A stretch of DNA of 64,000 nt from Mangifera indica (Eukaryota; Streptophyta; Magnoliopsida; Sapindales; Anacardiaceae): contig NC_058154.1 in assembly GCF_011075055.1 (NCBI RefSeq), positions 7,360,620 through 7,424,619 of the forward strand, given 5' to 3'. Positions 1-12,439 of this stretch are shown here, in pieces. Under the pieces are notes generated by a model. That model was not told where the DNA came from. It saw only the letters and a list, made by a program, of their open reading frames with translations, and did no database searches. Position numbers and translations under genes: made by a program. Positions within the stretch are counted from its first letter, which is position 1. The number at the start of each line of letters is the position of its first letter.

Positions 1-600
1 ATAAATCAAGAGGTTATATTTATTGAGTTATTATTACCTATATATTTAGATAATCGTAAACTCTAAACTCTAAATCCTAAATAACAGTATTATAATATTA
101 AAGTTTGTGAATGCTAAAAGTATTATCTTTGAACCTTACTCTAGTTTTAAATTTTATTTGAAAAAGGCTATCGTTATATATGTAACTAAATAAGTAAAAT
201 ACAATATTATCTAACTTGAAGAATATATTCATTATTGTGTGATCACACTAGGGAAGGAAAGTGATTACGTTTCGATTGGAATTGTTGAAATTGTGATAGA
301 TAATTTTACGATAATATAAAACTATTTTTTAATATTAAAAAGATGATAAAAATTGTGATAACATTATTAATTTAAAAAAAGAACAGTTCAATTGTTCATT
401 ATTACCCAAAAACAAAAAAATAAAAATAAAAACCAGAACCCAAAGTATCTAATTTCATACCATTCCAAATCAACAAAAACAAGATCTTGACCATCTAAGA
501 ATCCATTTGTTTCAATATTTATAAAATATATAAAAGCCCTAGATATATAGTGTAAAAGTTAATTGGCATTTATTAAAATTAATTGACTAATTATAATTAA
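1..600. other. AT-rich sequence 3' of the pectinesterase gene
   Basis: No reading frame or repeat unit was recognised. The part next to 600 is presumably the 3' UTR and terminator region of the minus-strand pectinesterase gene. A telomere-like AAACTCTAAA motif occurs near 60-75, but only once or twice, so it is not an array. Confidence 0.5.
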
Positions 601-3094
601 TTAAGTTGATAATCCTGCCAAGAACGCCACTCCAGTTGATGGCAACCAAGATGACCCATAAATAAACTGTGCAACGGTGAACTTGCTGGCCTCCACCGGG
701 GATGTAATCACTCTATAACCCGGCCACTTAACCCGCTGCCCGACGGCGCCTCCGGGGCCAAAGTTCATATACTCGCCGTAGTAGAGAGTATCCAGGGCGA
801 ACGTAGCGTTCCATTCAAGCCATCCTCTTGGGTGAATATGATCCCCCATGTAAGTTAACATATAAACCACCCTGGAATAAAGTTTCCAAGGCCTCCCGAG
901 ATACGTGTGGAAGCTTCCTTTTGATGCTTCGAGATCGGACGTTGTATAGAGCCTACAGGCGTGGATCGAAATGCCGGTATTCTGATTTGGGTCTTTTCTG
1001 CCCTGAGCTGTTATGGTATTTCTTTGGTTTTCCATTGGTTTTCTAGCATAAATGCTACAGTTTTGTAAGACGACAGCAGCGTTACCGAAGATGAAGTCTA
1101 CCGTACCGTAAATGTCACATTCTCGGTAAAATTGACGGTTGGAGTGTACATAGAGAGTGTCTTGGTATCCGATTATGTTGCAACGGTACACCACTGTACG
1201 ATCGGCTCCAATTCGGAGAGCTACAGCTTGGTGCTTCGTGGGGCCTGCCCAATTCTCGAACGTTATGTCACGGACGATGAATCCTGAACCTGTTGCAGCT
1301 GCAGGAAAAGACTGTACATGTTATCGATTGATAATCTATTGTACTGATACCATATATGTTATGTTGGTGGAGAGAATTGACGGATGGATAAGTTGATTGT
1401 GGAGGTCACTCATGATACTAGTCTTAACTTTAAATTTGGGCCGTGGATTAATTTAATACAATATTATCCACACCTTAAAATAAGAAAAGAATAAAAGAAA
1501 TTTAGTAGAATTTTGCTCCAGTGATGAGTCAATCAGAACATTCCAATTTATTTTACAGTGGACTCACTGCCTTTTCACTTTTCCTCATACAAAAACGACT
1601 GTGCAAATACTATATGAATACACATATTTTATCATATAAATTTTGTATTTTTATAAAATCTAGATTAAAAAAAATGTGACTGAAATTTTATTTAATATAA
1701 AATAATAAACCGATTGGTGGTAGTTGAATTTTTTAAATAAAGAGTGGACAGAGTTGTCTATATCCTAAGGTTTGAGAAAGGCAAATTGGTAAAATCAAGA
1801 AGAGTTGTAGATAACAGAAATCCGAGGGAATAATGGCAAAAGTGACATCCCACATGCAGCTTAGCTTCCTATGGTCCAACTTCCCATTAAATTTGATTAA
1901 ATTGAAGAAAGTTAATGAGAAAGGTGAAAAGAAATAATATAATATTACCGAAGGATGCGGTGTGAAAAGTTGTTATGTTATCCTGAACACTTTTTCCTCC
2001 TGAAATCACGGTTTTGCCCTTACCATCTCCTAGCAACATCACATTCTTCTTCTTTCTCCCCACCTTTATTGTACTACCCTCTTCGTACCTAAAATGGTCT
2101 TCATATTATCTTACTATTAAAAATAAAAATAAATAATGAGCAAAATTTACCTTCCTGCCCTCACGTAAATAATTGTCCGGCGTTTACTATTCTCAGCCAC
2201 CTTTTTAATCGCTTCAGAAATCGTCTTAACCGTCCCATTTCCATCTTTTGACACGATTATATCGGCTTGTATTGCCGAGACGGGCAAATCCAACAGTCTT
2301 CTATCCTTCCTATTCAACCACCTCGGAAGCCTATCACTATTTTCCCCTGATTTATCGTCCTCCAGTAATCTCCTCCTATTCTGTATAGGCACCCCCGAGA
2401 AATCGTCGCTATTACACGCTGCAAAAATCGCTAAACAATTACTCACCAGTTCGGACAAGTCCTGCAACTTCTCCGCCACTTGATCTTTCACGCCTCCTCC
2501 CAAATCCGAAAATCCGTCCTTACACGTGTCCTGATTAGTCAGCGCGGCACTCAGCCACGTCAGCACGTCTTCTCTATCGTTCGAGTTACTGTTCCCGCCC
2601 GGTATATGAACGACGAAGCCGAGCGAGAGCGTGAGGGCGTCAACCGAGTCGTCTAGGAGTTCCAAACACGCGTCGAACGCCGACCGTACACGTGTGTCCA
2701 TCTGGAGATTGGAGATCCCCGAAGTGGAGTACAACGCCTTGCTGAAGTGCTGCAGCGTCATGTTGAAAGAAATGTGGACGAGGTCCTGCTCCGAAGCGGT
2801 GAGTGAACCCGGGAAGTCGAGTAGCGAGTTGACACAGATAGTTGGGTAGAGCGTCTTGCTGCAAGTTCTCGAAATGGCCTGAGTCGGCTTGCGATGGTTT
2901 CTTGGGCCAGAGCCGGCCCGGGATTTAAAACCGACAAAGAGAATGGCGGCGACAAGTGAAATAACAATTAAAGCAATAGCCAAAGCGGAGATGAAAATAA
3001 GTTTCTTATCTTTCCTGGGTGTGGAGGGGATGGATGGAGCTGAGGTGGCATGATCATGGTCGTTCAAGGGGGGATGGAGCCGGCCGTAGCCCAT
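601..3094 (-). CDS. PME61: Pectinesterase/pectinesterase inhibitor (PME with PMEI pro-region), 3 exons
   Basis: The product demethylesterifies pectin (homogalacturonan) in the cell wall. Exons in transcript order are 3094-2151, 2088-1949 and 1298-601. Both introns are GT-AG and the phases join, giving 593 aa with TAA at 601-603. A membrane anchor spans about residues 32-56. A PMEI domain with its Cys pattern runs from about 75 to 230. Two dibasic RRLL motifs (about 241-244 and 265-268) match the sites where such pro-regions are cut off. The catalytic beta-helix domain follows, with GRYEE at exon junction 1, QAVAL (Q385), YQDTL (D408), VDFIFG (D429) and LGRPW (R497, W499). All expected active-site residues are present. 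The ATG at 3092-3094 gives the MGYGRL start typical of the PME34/PME61 subgroup. The symbol rests on that start and on the nearby BOB1-like gene; PME34 is the alternative. A GA-rich stretch at about 3180-3280 is probably the 5' UTR. Confidence 0.93.
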
Positions 3095-3358
3095 TGTTGC
3101 TTGGTTCGAAAGCTGAGTAGAATCTTAGAACAGGAAATTTAGATACAATTAATATTAAAATACGGGGAAGAGTGACGTGTCATGGAGGTAGAGGTGGAGG
3201 CGAAGATGAAGAAGAGAAAGAGAAAGAGAAATATAGGAAGAAGGTTGGTGTGGAGTCTAGATCGAGATAGAGGAAATGGATTAGCTGGCTTCTACTTTAT
3301 TATCTTGTTGGAGTGAGTTATGTTGATTGATGAGAAATAATTATGAATGTGAATAATA

Positions 3359-3548
3359 CATATATATATATATATATATAGTGAAGCAAAAGCACTTGTA
3401 TTCCAAAAGTTTCCTTTGAGAGAAAAGACAACTTTTTGTTTGTAATTTTGCGTATATAATACAGCTGGAATTCCGAATAATAATTATTTATGAAAATGGA
3501 AGGGCTCAACCAAGAAAAATCTTTTCACCTATATATATATATATATAT
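3359..3548. repeat. Two (TA)n microsatellites upstream of the pectinesterase gene
   Basis: Runs of TA lie at about 3359-3380 and 3530-3548, 270-450 bp upstream of the start codon. They may overlap promoter sequence. I see no distinct TATA box apart from these runs. Confidence 0.8.
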
Positions 3549-3563
3549 GATTACTCCTTTAAT

Positions 3564-4228
3564 TAGGGGTGTGCAATTTGATTCAAATAATAAAATTAAA
3601 TTATTAATCTATTAATTATAGTTTGATTTAATTTATAAAATAATTTAATTTTGATTAATAAATTTATAAAAAATAATTTTTAATTTAAATTACAATTTTA
3701 ATTATTTTTAAATTAAATCAAATCGTAAATCATATTTAAAAATATATATAATCATGTGTGACGTAATTTTAAATAAACAATTAAGTATGCAATTTATTTT
3801 TATTTAATTTTTTGTTCGCTATTACACCACGTTCTATAGATCTTAGATCTGGACAAAATATATACTGAATGAATTAAACAATATTTAATGCAAGTATTTG
3901 TTGCATACCACGTATTGATAAATATATAATAATTATTTTATTGAGTTAATTTTAAATCGAATAATATCTATTTAGACTAAAAAAAAAAATTAACTCAATT
4001 TAATAATAAATAACTAGTATTAGACTCCAATTGAGTTGGCTCAATTTAAATTAAGCTAAGTTCGAATCAAAAGAATCAATTTGTTTTTTAAACTAAATAA
4101 AATTTGAGCTAAAGAAAATTTGATTTAATCCGTTTGTGAGCTGAGAGATAATTTGATTTGATTTGAATTTAGTTTGTAACTCAATTTGAATTATATTAAA
4201 CAATTTAGCTCTATCTCAAAACCGCACA
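3564..4228. other. AT-rich block starting with a hAT-like end, otherwise unassigned
   Basis: The block opens with TAGGGGTGTGCAATTTG at 3564, a sequence resembling the termini of short hAT-type elements. Its interior is simple AAATT/GATTT text, and a weak partner (AACCGCACATG) occurs near 4220. No target duplication was found. It could be a decayed MITE or just AT-rich DNA. Confidence 0.25.
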
Positions 4229-4910
4229 TGTGACAATTCAAAAACTCAAACTTTCCCCAATCTCTAGGGTTTTCTTTCCTCTTCGATGACGACATCGACA
4301 GAGACGAAGAACGCTTCTCCATTTGACCATGAACAGTTGCCATTGAATTTCGTCTACAAATCCAAACTATTTTTCTAGTTTCGTGCTCTCTACTGAGTCA
4401 TGTCCAGATCTCTTCGTGAGACAACGTACCAAATCCACCTTCCTCCTTGCTAAGACAAGACGAATCCATATCTCTTTAACATGACGTGAAGAATTCAGAT
4501 CTCTTCATCTAGATGTTGTCATCTAGATGAAAATCGTCTAGATTTTTAGACGAAATTTGACAGTTTGTGGTTGGAGAGGTGAGAAGACTTTGATAGCAAT
4601 GGTTTAAGATGGATTTGATGGTCATAAAAAACGGAGATAGTGCCCCGAGAAAGGAAACAAACCCTTGTAGTGAAATATCAACTTTTCAAACTTTGAGAAT
4701 AAGGGTGAAGTGTTAGTTTTTAAAACCTGAGAGGGAATGATATTAACTTTTAGGTTTTAGGGTGTAGTGATAAAATGACAATTTTATCCTTAGCTATAAT
4801 TGAAAATTTTAAAAGAAATTAGTTTATGGGTCAGTGTTTAGGTTTTTAAACTATCGTAGATATACTTTTGAGATTGAGTTAAAACTTGGATGGTTAATAG
4901 TCTTTTGGCC
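4229..4910. mobile_element. Foldback MITE copy A (MULE-TIR family), left end truncated
   Basis: The right arm (about 4680-4910) carries the family signature: a TTAGTTTTTAAAACC-type block, then ATAAAATGACAATTTTATCC, then an AAATTTTAA block, then TAGTCTTTTGGCC at the end. The left side (4229-4310) contains the inverted CTCTAGGGTTTTCTTTCC portion but lacks the outer arm. The centre (4310-4620) holds GACGA-rich direct and inverted repeats. No coding capacity. Confidence 0.6.
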
Positions 4911-5342
4911 TTATTAAAATAATATCGTTTTGCCTATTACGTTGTTTTGTTAATGAACCACAAATGCAAACTATGAACTTAAGTCGAATTTAAGTCGGAT
5001 TAAGTCAAACAATTTTTTATTCGAGTCAAACTTAAATTATCTTTAATTTTACTTCAACAAACTCAAGTCAAACTCTGATTGAACAATTTTTTATTCAAGC
5101 TAAACTTAAGTTCGAAAGTGTACTTCAAGCTTGGTTGGATTCATATCAAGCCTAAATTATAACCAAATGGTTTGATTTTTTTTTAAAAGTTTAATGAAAA
5201 AAATTAATAAGATATTCATAATTGAATTAATAGGGACGAAAAATATTTGTTGCAAAGTATTAAATTTATAGTTGAAAAAGGGTATACATGTTAGTACAAG
5301 AAGAGGTGTGAAGTTGTAATAGTAATAGAATGAATGTGTAAA

Positions 5343-5700
5343 GGCCAAAAGACTTATTCTTACCCAAGGTTTAGTCTATTTCTAAACACATATCTGTGGG
5401 ATTTCAAAAAACTCACACATCCACTTATGGGCTAATTTTTTGTTAGAGTTAAGGGTAAAATCATCATTTTACTAGTAATATTAAAATATATATAATTTTA
5501 TCTCATTTTCATCACAAGTTTTGAAAACTAACATTTCGTTCCAAGCCTCAATTTAAAAAAGTGACTTTTCCCCCAAACATCTCTAAGGTTTTCTTCTCTC
5601 TAGCGATGACGACCACCATCTCCTTTCTCCCTTCTCCCTTCATCATCGTCGACAACTTTGATGAAAGGAAAAGAAACTCTGATCGACAGTGAATTGAAGA
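5343..5700. mobile_element. Foldback MITE copy B, left arm only
   Basis: It starts with GGCCAAAAGACTTATTCTTA and continues ACCCAAGG, the family terminus. The conserved arm follows (ATCATTTTACTAGTAATATT, then AACTAACATTTCGTTCC, then CTCTAAGGTTTTCTTCTCTC and GCGATGACGACC). No right arm was found before 7.1 kb, so the copy is probably truncated. The arm is the inverse of the right arms of copies A, D and F. Confidence 0.65.
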
Positions 5701-6600
5701 CAAAGAATCGACTATAGATTATCAATTGAACTTCTAAGAGGATTTCATATAAATGATAATACCAATGTTGATAGAATAGATCCTCTAATAAACGGTGGTG
5801 TATGTGATTCTTTGATTTGACATCACTGGAACATTTCGTGCACCAAGTGGTCTAATTTGACACTAGCCTAACATACCTTTTTTTAAGGACTATCAATACA
5901 GTAGTAGTTGACTATGTTGAGAAATGTAGTAAGGTTGTGGTATAGATCAACAAATGATTCATCACTCTTCAATATTAGAGCAGATATTTTACTATGTCTT
6001 TTGATTATGACAACATACTAAAAATCTATGACCATAGTGAGAAGAAGTTGGTACCTAATCCAATGTTAACTTGGTCATTGTTAAACTAACCAAACATTAA
6101 CATCAAAGATAACTTGAGATAGACACTACTTTTGTATCCCTACCTTGATAAGATATCAATTGATGAAAAGATTTAAATGCATAGTAACCATGCCATTGAA
6201 AGGTTTATCAGTTGAGTAGTCATAATGTCTTGTTAGAGTCACTTATGGATTGTGAATAAATGGTTGATTAATTATAAATTAGTCACAATTTATTCACAAT
6301 CAACATAATAGGAAACATATGGGTTACACACAATAGGAGGTTGATAGTCATAATTTAAAAGGTAATGAGTTTATTACATGTAAAGTTAATCACACTTGTA
6401 TATCATGATTTCAAGCTTTATCAATGAATAAATATAGATTCAATCATATCATTATAAATACCGTATTCACGGTTGAACCTAAGTGTAAGGCATTAAAGCA
6501 GTAGGGGTTAATAAACCAAAGTTAAGGGGCTAGAGTGTAAATAATGGGAGTTTGACCAAGGGTTGGATATTACTATACATTCAACATTATCTCATATTTC
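5701..6600. other. Unassigned, probably decayed repeat DNA
   Basis: No open frame longer than a few dozen codons and no recognised domain. Near 6480-6560 there is text of the kind found in retrotransposon LTRs, but no boundary could be set. Confidence 0.35.
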
Positions 6601-6614
6601 TCATATGAGCCGCC

Positions 6615-7020
6615 AAAGGATTAGCAATGGTTCACCAAGTTATCGGATAACAAGAATGAATGTAAGTGCAATTTCTGTAACAAAATTGTTGTTGTGATAC
6701 TATAGAAGGCAACTAACATTTGAGGAGCCATATAGTGGGGAGGAAGTGTACCATCTAGCTAAACAATGTCACTTAAGCTTTCAAACTTCAACTATTGGGA
6801 GTGTTAAGGTAATTAATTTGAAGTTTCACTAAAAAAGAAGTAGGAGAGACATTTGTGAGTTTATAATTTGGAGGAAATTACTAATTAATTTGTTGGAAGA
6901 TGTGAAGTTTAGAAAATTTGTGAAGAACATGATCCCCCAGTTTAAGTTATAAGTAGAAATACCATTTGGGAAGATTGCATGAAGAGATATGAGGAAGAGA
7001 AACAAGTTTTGTGTAAGATT
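6615..7020 (+). pseudogene. Decayed BED-type zinc finger of a hAT-like transposase
   Basis: Conceptual translation gives a W-F-T-K-L segment, then E-C-K-C-N-F-C-N-K (a C-x2-C pair), and after a stop or shift V-Y-H-L-A-K-Q-C-H. This resembles the W...C-x2-C...H-L-x-x-H order of BED fingers at the N-terminus of hAT transposases. The frame is broken and little of the downstream sequence is recognisable. The hAT assignment is an inference from this short motif. Confidence 0.3.
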
Positions 7021-7120
7021 TTGAAAGAAAAAAGTAATTGAATATGTCTAATAATGGATAGTTTGGCTTTTCAAAAAGATATTTCTTTTATGGCAGTTAC
7101 CACTCACTTTATTGATAATT

Positions 7121-7907
7121 AGTGGAGGTAAGGATGGCAATTTGAGCCCGACTTTAGGGGTTTCGACCCTCCTCGACCCTAACAAGGAGGGGATTCTCCG
7201 ATAAAAACGGGGAAAGAGGCGAGGATGGGGATGAAAAAAAATCCCCGTAATCAGAGACGGGGATACATATGTCCTCGCCCCTCCCCGCCCCGCCCCGCCC
7301 CTCCCCGCCCCACCCCGCCCCACTCCACCCCCCTTAAATCTAATATATTAATATAATAATTTATAGTATATTTTAATTAGTTTAATATTTTTAATTACAA
7401 ATTCGTTAGTATTTCCTATATAAGTTGCTTTTAAATTAATTTTGCTTTTAAAATTGATTATTGCAGGTTAGTTTTTAAAATGTTGCTTTATATCAACATG
7501 AAGAATTAATAATGATATCAATATGAAGAGCTATTAATGAAGAGATTGATTATTGCATATTGTTAAATTTTGTGAAAACTTTGTATTTGAACTAAAATAA
7601 CAATGAATATTTTGTAACTCTTGTAGCAAGTGATATTTTGGAAAAGTATGATTTATTTTATTTATTGAAATATAGAAAGGAATTAAAATTTATATTTATG
7701 GGTATGGAGAGGAGATTTTTCCCCGCAGGGACGGGAAGGGGGTGGGGAGGGGACGAGAAGGGGATTTTCCTTCGCGAGGAGGGGATGAAGATTATTTGTT
7801 ATCCCCGTAACGAGGATAGGCCGGGGATGGGGATTGATATCCCTTACGGGGACAGGGACAGGGACAGGGATTGATATCCCCTCCCCGTTGTCATCCCTAA
7901 GTGGAGG
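7121..7907. mobile_element. Non-autonomous hAT element with 8-bp target site duplication
   Basis: The element spans 7129-7899 (771 bp). AGTGGAGG flanks it perfectly on both sides (7121-7128 and 7900-7907), the 8-bp duplication expected for hAT. Termini are TAAGGATGGCAA on the left and, inverted, TAGGGATGACAA on the right. Both subterminal regions (7140-7330 and 7720-7890) are strikingly GC-rich with repeated CCCCG/GGGGA blocks in opposite orientation, while the centre is AT-rich. There is no transposase. Open frames through the GC-rich ends are only by-products of the repeats. Confidence 0.88.
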
Positions 7908-7954
7908 TTTCATAAGAGAATATTGAATTTAGTATTAACACCTCTCAAAGCTAA

Positions 7955-8475
7955 TTACCTTCTTATATACACATAACTCATCTTATATACAAGATAAAAA
8001 AAATGAAAGAATGCTCTCATTGACCTTCTTGTATACACATGACTCATCGTTGTTTTTTATGAATATAAATTCTCTTACGATTTCATCGAAATGAATGTTT
8101 TAACTCCCAAAACCCTGCTTGAGTACATAGATGGATCTCTGTAACTTGTTTACTTTATTAGTCTGTCCATAAAAAATGAAACCATTGGATTGTGTCATAT
8201 ACACATCCTCTACAGGGTTTTCATTCAGGAAAGTTGTTTCCACATCCATTAGCTAAATTTCATAGTCATAGTATACAACAATCATAAGCATAATTTGAAT
8301 GGACTTCAACATTGCTAATAGTGAAAATATTTCATCATACTTGATACCATGCTTTTAGGTAAAACCTTTTGCAACCAACTTTGTCTTATAGGTATGCATA
8401 TTATCTGCCATGTCAGTCTTCTTTTTGAAGACCTATTTACACCCTATGAGTTTTATCTCTTCAGGTAAATCCACA
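7955..8475 (-). pseudogene. Ty1/copia reverse transcriptase fragment, degenerate
   Basis: Minus-strand translation runs with few frame changes through the copia RT order: G-C-K-x-V-F-K-K-K, then Y-K-T-K-L-V-A-K-G-F-T, then K-Y-D-E-I-F-S, then MDVETTFLNENPVEDVYMTQ, then L-Q-R-S-I-Y-V-L-K-Q. The order and spacing match the family, but in-frame stops interrupt it (for example after the G-F-T block and before M-D-V). The YVDD catalytic box is not present in recognisable form. No flanking LTRs were identified. Confidence 0.8.
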
Positions 8476-10135
8476 AGTGTCTATATTTAGTTCTGGTACA
8501 TGGAATTTATCTTGAATTCAATAACACAAAAAGGAATGAGTCTAACGAAGGATGAAATAAGAATAATTAGATATATCATCATTTATATTTTATCATCTCC
8601 TACACATTTACAAGCATACCATAACATGTCTAAATAAATGTGTTTAAAAAGGAAAAAATTAAAAATTGATGTTAAAACTATTTGGAACTCAACTTATTTA
8701 ATGTTAAAAATTTCGAATCTAACCATACATGTGATCTACTAATACCTTTAATATCTACTGTAATATCAAAATCAACATATTATGTAGGTGGATGCTTCTT
8801 GGATTAGAAATGATTAAATTTATGCTTAAATCTGATCGATGTCATTATATGGATGAAAGATTAGATGATTGTGTATTTCAAATTGTAAAATCGAATAACT
8901 AAAGATATATTTAAAGACTTCAAGAATTTAAATATTGACGATGATTACAAAAGATAATAGATTAATATTGATATTTATATATTTTATTATTCAATTTATT
9001 TCCCATGTTAAATTTTATTTTTCTATCGTTTAGTCATAGTTTTCATCCATTATAACTAAAACATTTTCAATAGAAATTTAGTGGTATTGTCCTGTTTCGT
9101 TTAATGTAAATATAGTTATATAATATTAAATTTTAAAAATAATAAAAATATATATAATATGATGGGAGGTTCTATTGAAGGCTCACGAAAGGACAATCCA
9201 TTACCCTTTCGTCTTATAAGAAGCTACCATTTAATAGGTCATAACATATCATGCCTGTGGACGTGACAATGCATTGAATCGAGCCCAAAATGGCCCACAT
9301 ATGTACCTATTTAGGACAAATAATCACAAATCTCTTGCTATTTAACGATGTGATGGAGAGCAAAAACCATCCTTAATTTACTCTCGGGTTAAGGATGCCT
9401 CCCCCCATCGTACAACATTATATGAATTCATCCAATTTTACCAGGTTCTGTGATTGTGCGTATCATATGGGTTGCCCTACGCATGATTTGAGGCAACCAA
9501 TAAAGATTGTTCATTTCCATGAATCAAGCTGTCTCAATCCGAGGAAGATGCCCAATAATGCTCTCCATGATTAATCTAATAATTACCTCTGGAAATTATC
9601 CCAATAAAAAATAACTATATCCCATATATTAACCAATATTTAAACATTTTTTTGGGAGACTGGGAGACCATGGCTTCACTTTCTGATTTCCGCTGAAAAA
9701 AGAGAGTGGAAGTTGGAAAAAAAATTGAAATTTTTATTATTTTAAAATAAAATTATATATATATATAAATAATAATTATAAATTTATATACAAATAATGA
9801 TATAAATTTATACATTAATAATGATATATTACTATATAATTTAATAATTTTAAATTAAAAATAAAACAACACATAATTACGTAATTATATGTAATTGTTT
9901 ATACATAAGTTTGTGTTCATTATTTTTATATATAATACTATTTGTTGAAGATTAATTTGCATTTTCTAGATCTATGTCATGTGGCACAAGTTCAATATTA
10001 TTAGTACAAGTTCATTATACAAGTTCATTGTTAGACTATTAATGATGTTCATACATGATTAATATATTATGTCATATGACACAAATTCAATATTAATGCA
10101 AGTTCATAGTATAAGTTCATTGTTAGGATATTAAT
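8476..10135. other. Non-coding region with a moderately complex unassigned segment
   Basis: Mostly AT-rich. The part at about 9170-9620 is less AT-rich than its surroundings and reads like LTR or repeat sequence, but no ends, duplication or reading frame were found. Confidence 0.3.
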
Positions 10136-10140
10136 TATAT

Positions 10141-10395
10141 AGTCAAAAGACTATTTCTTTGTCAAGTTTTAATGTGTTCTTAAAATTACACTCGAGGGGT
10201 TTAAAAAACCAAAAATCTCATTCTATAAACTAGTTTCTGTTAGAAAAAACAAAGATAGAATTGCTATTTCATTAATAGTATTAAAAAATATAAAATTTAT
10301 TATGTTCCCTTCCTCCATAATTTAAAAAACTAACAGTTTCACTCTTATATAAGATTTCTAACTTTTAAAAATAATATTTTCCTTTATAAAGCCTA
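10141..10395. mobile_element. Foldback MITE copy C, left arm only
   Basis: It begins AGTCAAAAGACTATTTC, a diverged family terminus. The arm blocks then follow in the usual order: CATTAATAGTATTAAAAAAT, AACTAACAGTTTCACTC and ACTTTTAAAAATAATATTTT. No matching right arm follows. Confidence 0.5.
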
Positions 10396-12400
10396 GGGAT
10401 TATTTTCAAAAGTAGTTTTGTATTGTGGCCATTTCCGTCGTAGTGGGGAACAAAGGACCAAATGTGTCTAGCCAACCTCATGATTTTGTGATAAGGCTTC
10501 AAACTATATTTCTGAATTCACATTCACAATTATTAATCCAAGGAACAATAATAATGCAGCAAAATTAATTTAGTTGTTGGGTTTATTAAACAATATGATT
10601 TGATTCAAAAGTACGCTCCGGCCAATTTATTAGTTCTTCTAATATTAATTACAGTCACTAGCAGCGTAAGATGCACTCTTCTTTGATACTTAAGTTCTAC
10701 TCCGTGTAATTTAATTTATTTTAATTGGTTTTAAACGTAAGTTAATTTTAATTAAAAAGTTAGATTTGAATGTGAAATCAAGCTTGAATTAAAATAATCT
10801 CCTTTCATACAAGAAAAAATGTTAAGTAAACATAATTTTTACATGGTTTGACTGCAACCATAGCCTACTTCCATGGGACCTAAACCGTACATTTCTAATC
10901 CTCCATCAAACTCAAATAAACATAAAGTATAAATATTAATTTAGCTTAAAAACAACCAAACTTATAAAGTCACTTAACTAACCCCTAAACTCTTTTGCAA
11001 TGCTTTTACACAATTTGAAACTTTCACATGCATAACGCTTGTGTTTTAAGCATCTCAATCAAGATATAGTTAAATATTGAATAGTATTATATTCACCAAT
11101 AATAAGTACAAATTTGAATACAAACGGTAATATATCACAATGAGATAAAGTATTACTTTATTTTTAATTCAAAATTACTAAATCAAATGATAATATGTTA
11201 TTATTTGTACACATATTTTTTTGTTCGAAATCCCTAAAACTTTTACGTTAAAATCTTTTTAACTACTGAGGTTAAAATCCCTTTAGTCCTTCAACAGAAT
11301 TGTGTCCCATGATTTGTATAAAGAAGCAAAGCTACCAAAAGAAACTTAAAGGAGAATTAGTGGTAAACAATCGCAGTACTAAGTTGCAAAAACAAAGTAA
11401 AACCCAGATTGAAAATATAGGATAAAAACTTATATATCTCGTTAAAATAAAAAAGAGCAAGCCAAATTTGTAAAATTAACTCCCGTTCTCAAAATACTGA
11501 CTTGTACACCCAAAATAATATCCGGATATTTAATGTCATATCAAAAGAAAATAATCATAATAATTTCGTATAAGAAATTAATTATTATAATATTGTTATG
11601 TCAAAACAAATGATTAATATACTATCATATCCAAATGACAAGATTTGTGTTTCAAAAATACCATCATATAACACAACATATGTTTACACGACGTTGTGTA
11701 ATCACAAGCTAAAAATTGTGGATACAACTGTTCATGATTTGTAAAATACATTTACAATTTCCCCCTCTAACAAATTTATGAACAATGCATGTATTAAAAC
11801 TAAAGCAGCAACCTGCAATAAGAAACAAATTAAAATACAAATAGACATAAAATCAGGTTCAACAAAATATAGTAGTTAAGTTTCACCTGAAAAAAAAAAA
11901 AAAAAAATTGAAATATGAACAAATACCAAGTTATTGCTTATGGGACAAGAACCAGTTCAAGTAATTTAATTTAAGTGGTTTTAATTACACTGATAATTTT
12001 TGTGATAATTGAAGTTATTCAGTAAATTGATTTTTATTAAGCAAGCATTTAATTATTGTTTCTGCATGTGGGTTGTCAACGTTAAATAATATTTTATGTC
12101 GAGGGACAGGACCTTTGAGTTGGCGTGTGGGGTGTTGCATGCTAATGACATTTGCTTTCATTCCAGTTACAAACAAGACATTATATAAAAGAGGCAGAGC
12201 ATGATGTCAATTTCTCTCACAAGGTTCAATATTAACAAGTAAAGACCTATTACCTGTCATGTTTCTAGAAAAACCAATATAAAAATTATAACATGCTATC
12301 ATGTTACGAAAGTAAAGAGGTGTGCAACTAATGCATTGTGAAGAGTTTTTGGTTTCCAAACAAGCTTGGAAACAAATACGTTTTGATTTATTAGTGAAAA
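10396..12400. other. Non-coding AT-rich region
   Basis: No gene was recognised. The piece at about 10785-10880 matches 17150-17270 in the same orientation. An A-run lies at about 11890-11907. Confidence 0.4.
10785..10880. repeat. Dispersed repeat segment, direct partner at 17150-17270
   Basis: Shared blocks are AATAATCTCCTTTCA followed by ACA-rich text, then TAATTTTTACATGGTTT and ACAACCATAG. The second copy is longer between these blocks. A role as part of an LTR or leader is possible but unproven. Confidence 0.45.
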
Positions 12401-12439
12401 ATCATGAGAGACACTCAATTTCTCAATATAAGTTTTTAC

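Noticed and set aside
60..80. Telomere-like AAACTCTAAA/AAATCCTAAA words
   Set aside because: Only one or two copies and not the exact plant telomere repeat, so not an interstitial array.
828..1396. Plus-strand open frames over the pectinesterase exon
   Set aside because: They are antisense to a clearly conserved exon and show no family of their own.
2631..2967. Further open frames on both strands inside pectinesterase exon 1
   Set aside because: The GC-rich exon leaves other frames open by chance; the spliced PMEI frame explains the region.
7048..7323. 91-codon minus-strand frame with G-R-G-G-A repeats
   Set aside because: It is a by-product of CCCCGCCC repeats at the hAT element end.
7638..7913. 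Two opposing frames of 76-78 codons
   Set aside because: Both run through the GC-rich subterminal repeat of the same element and share no domain.
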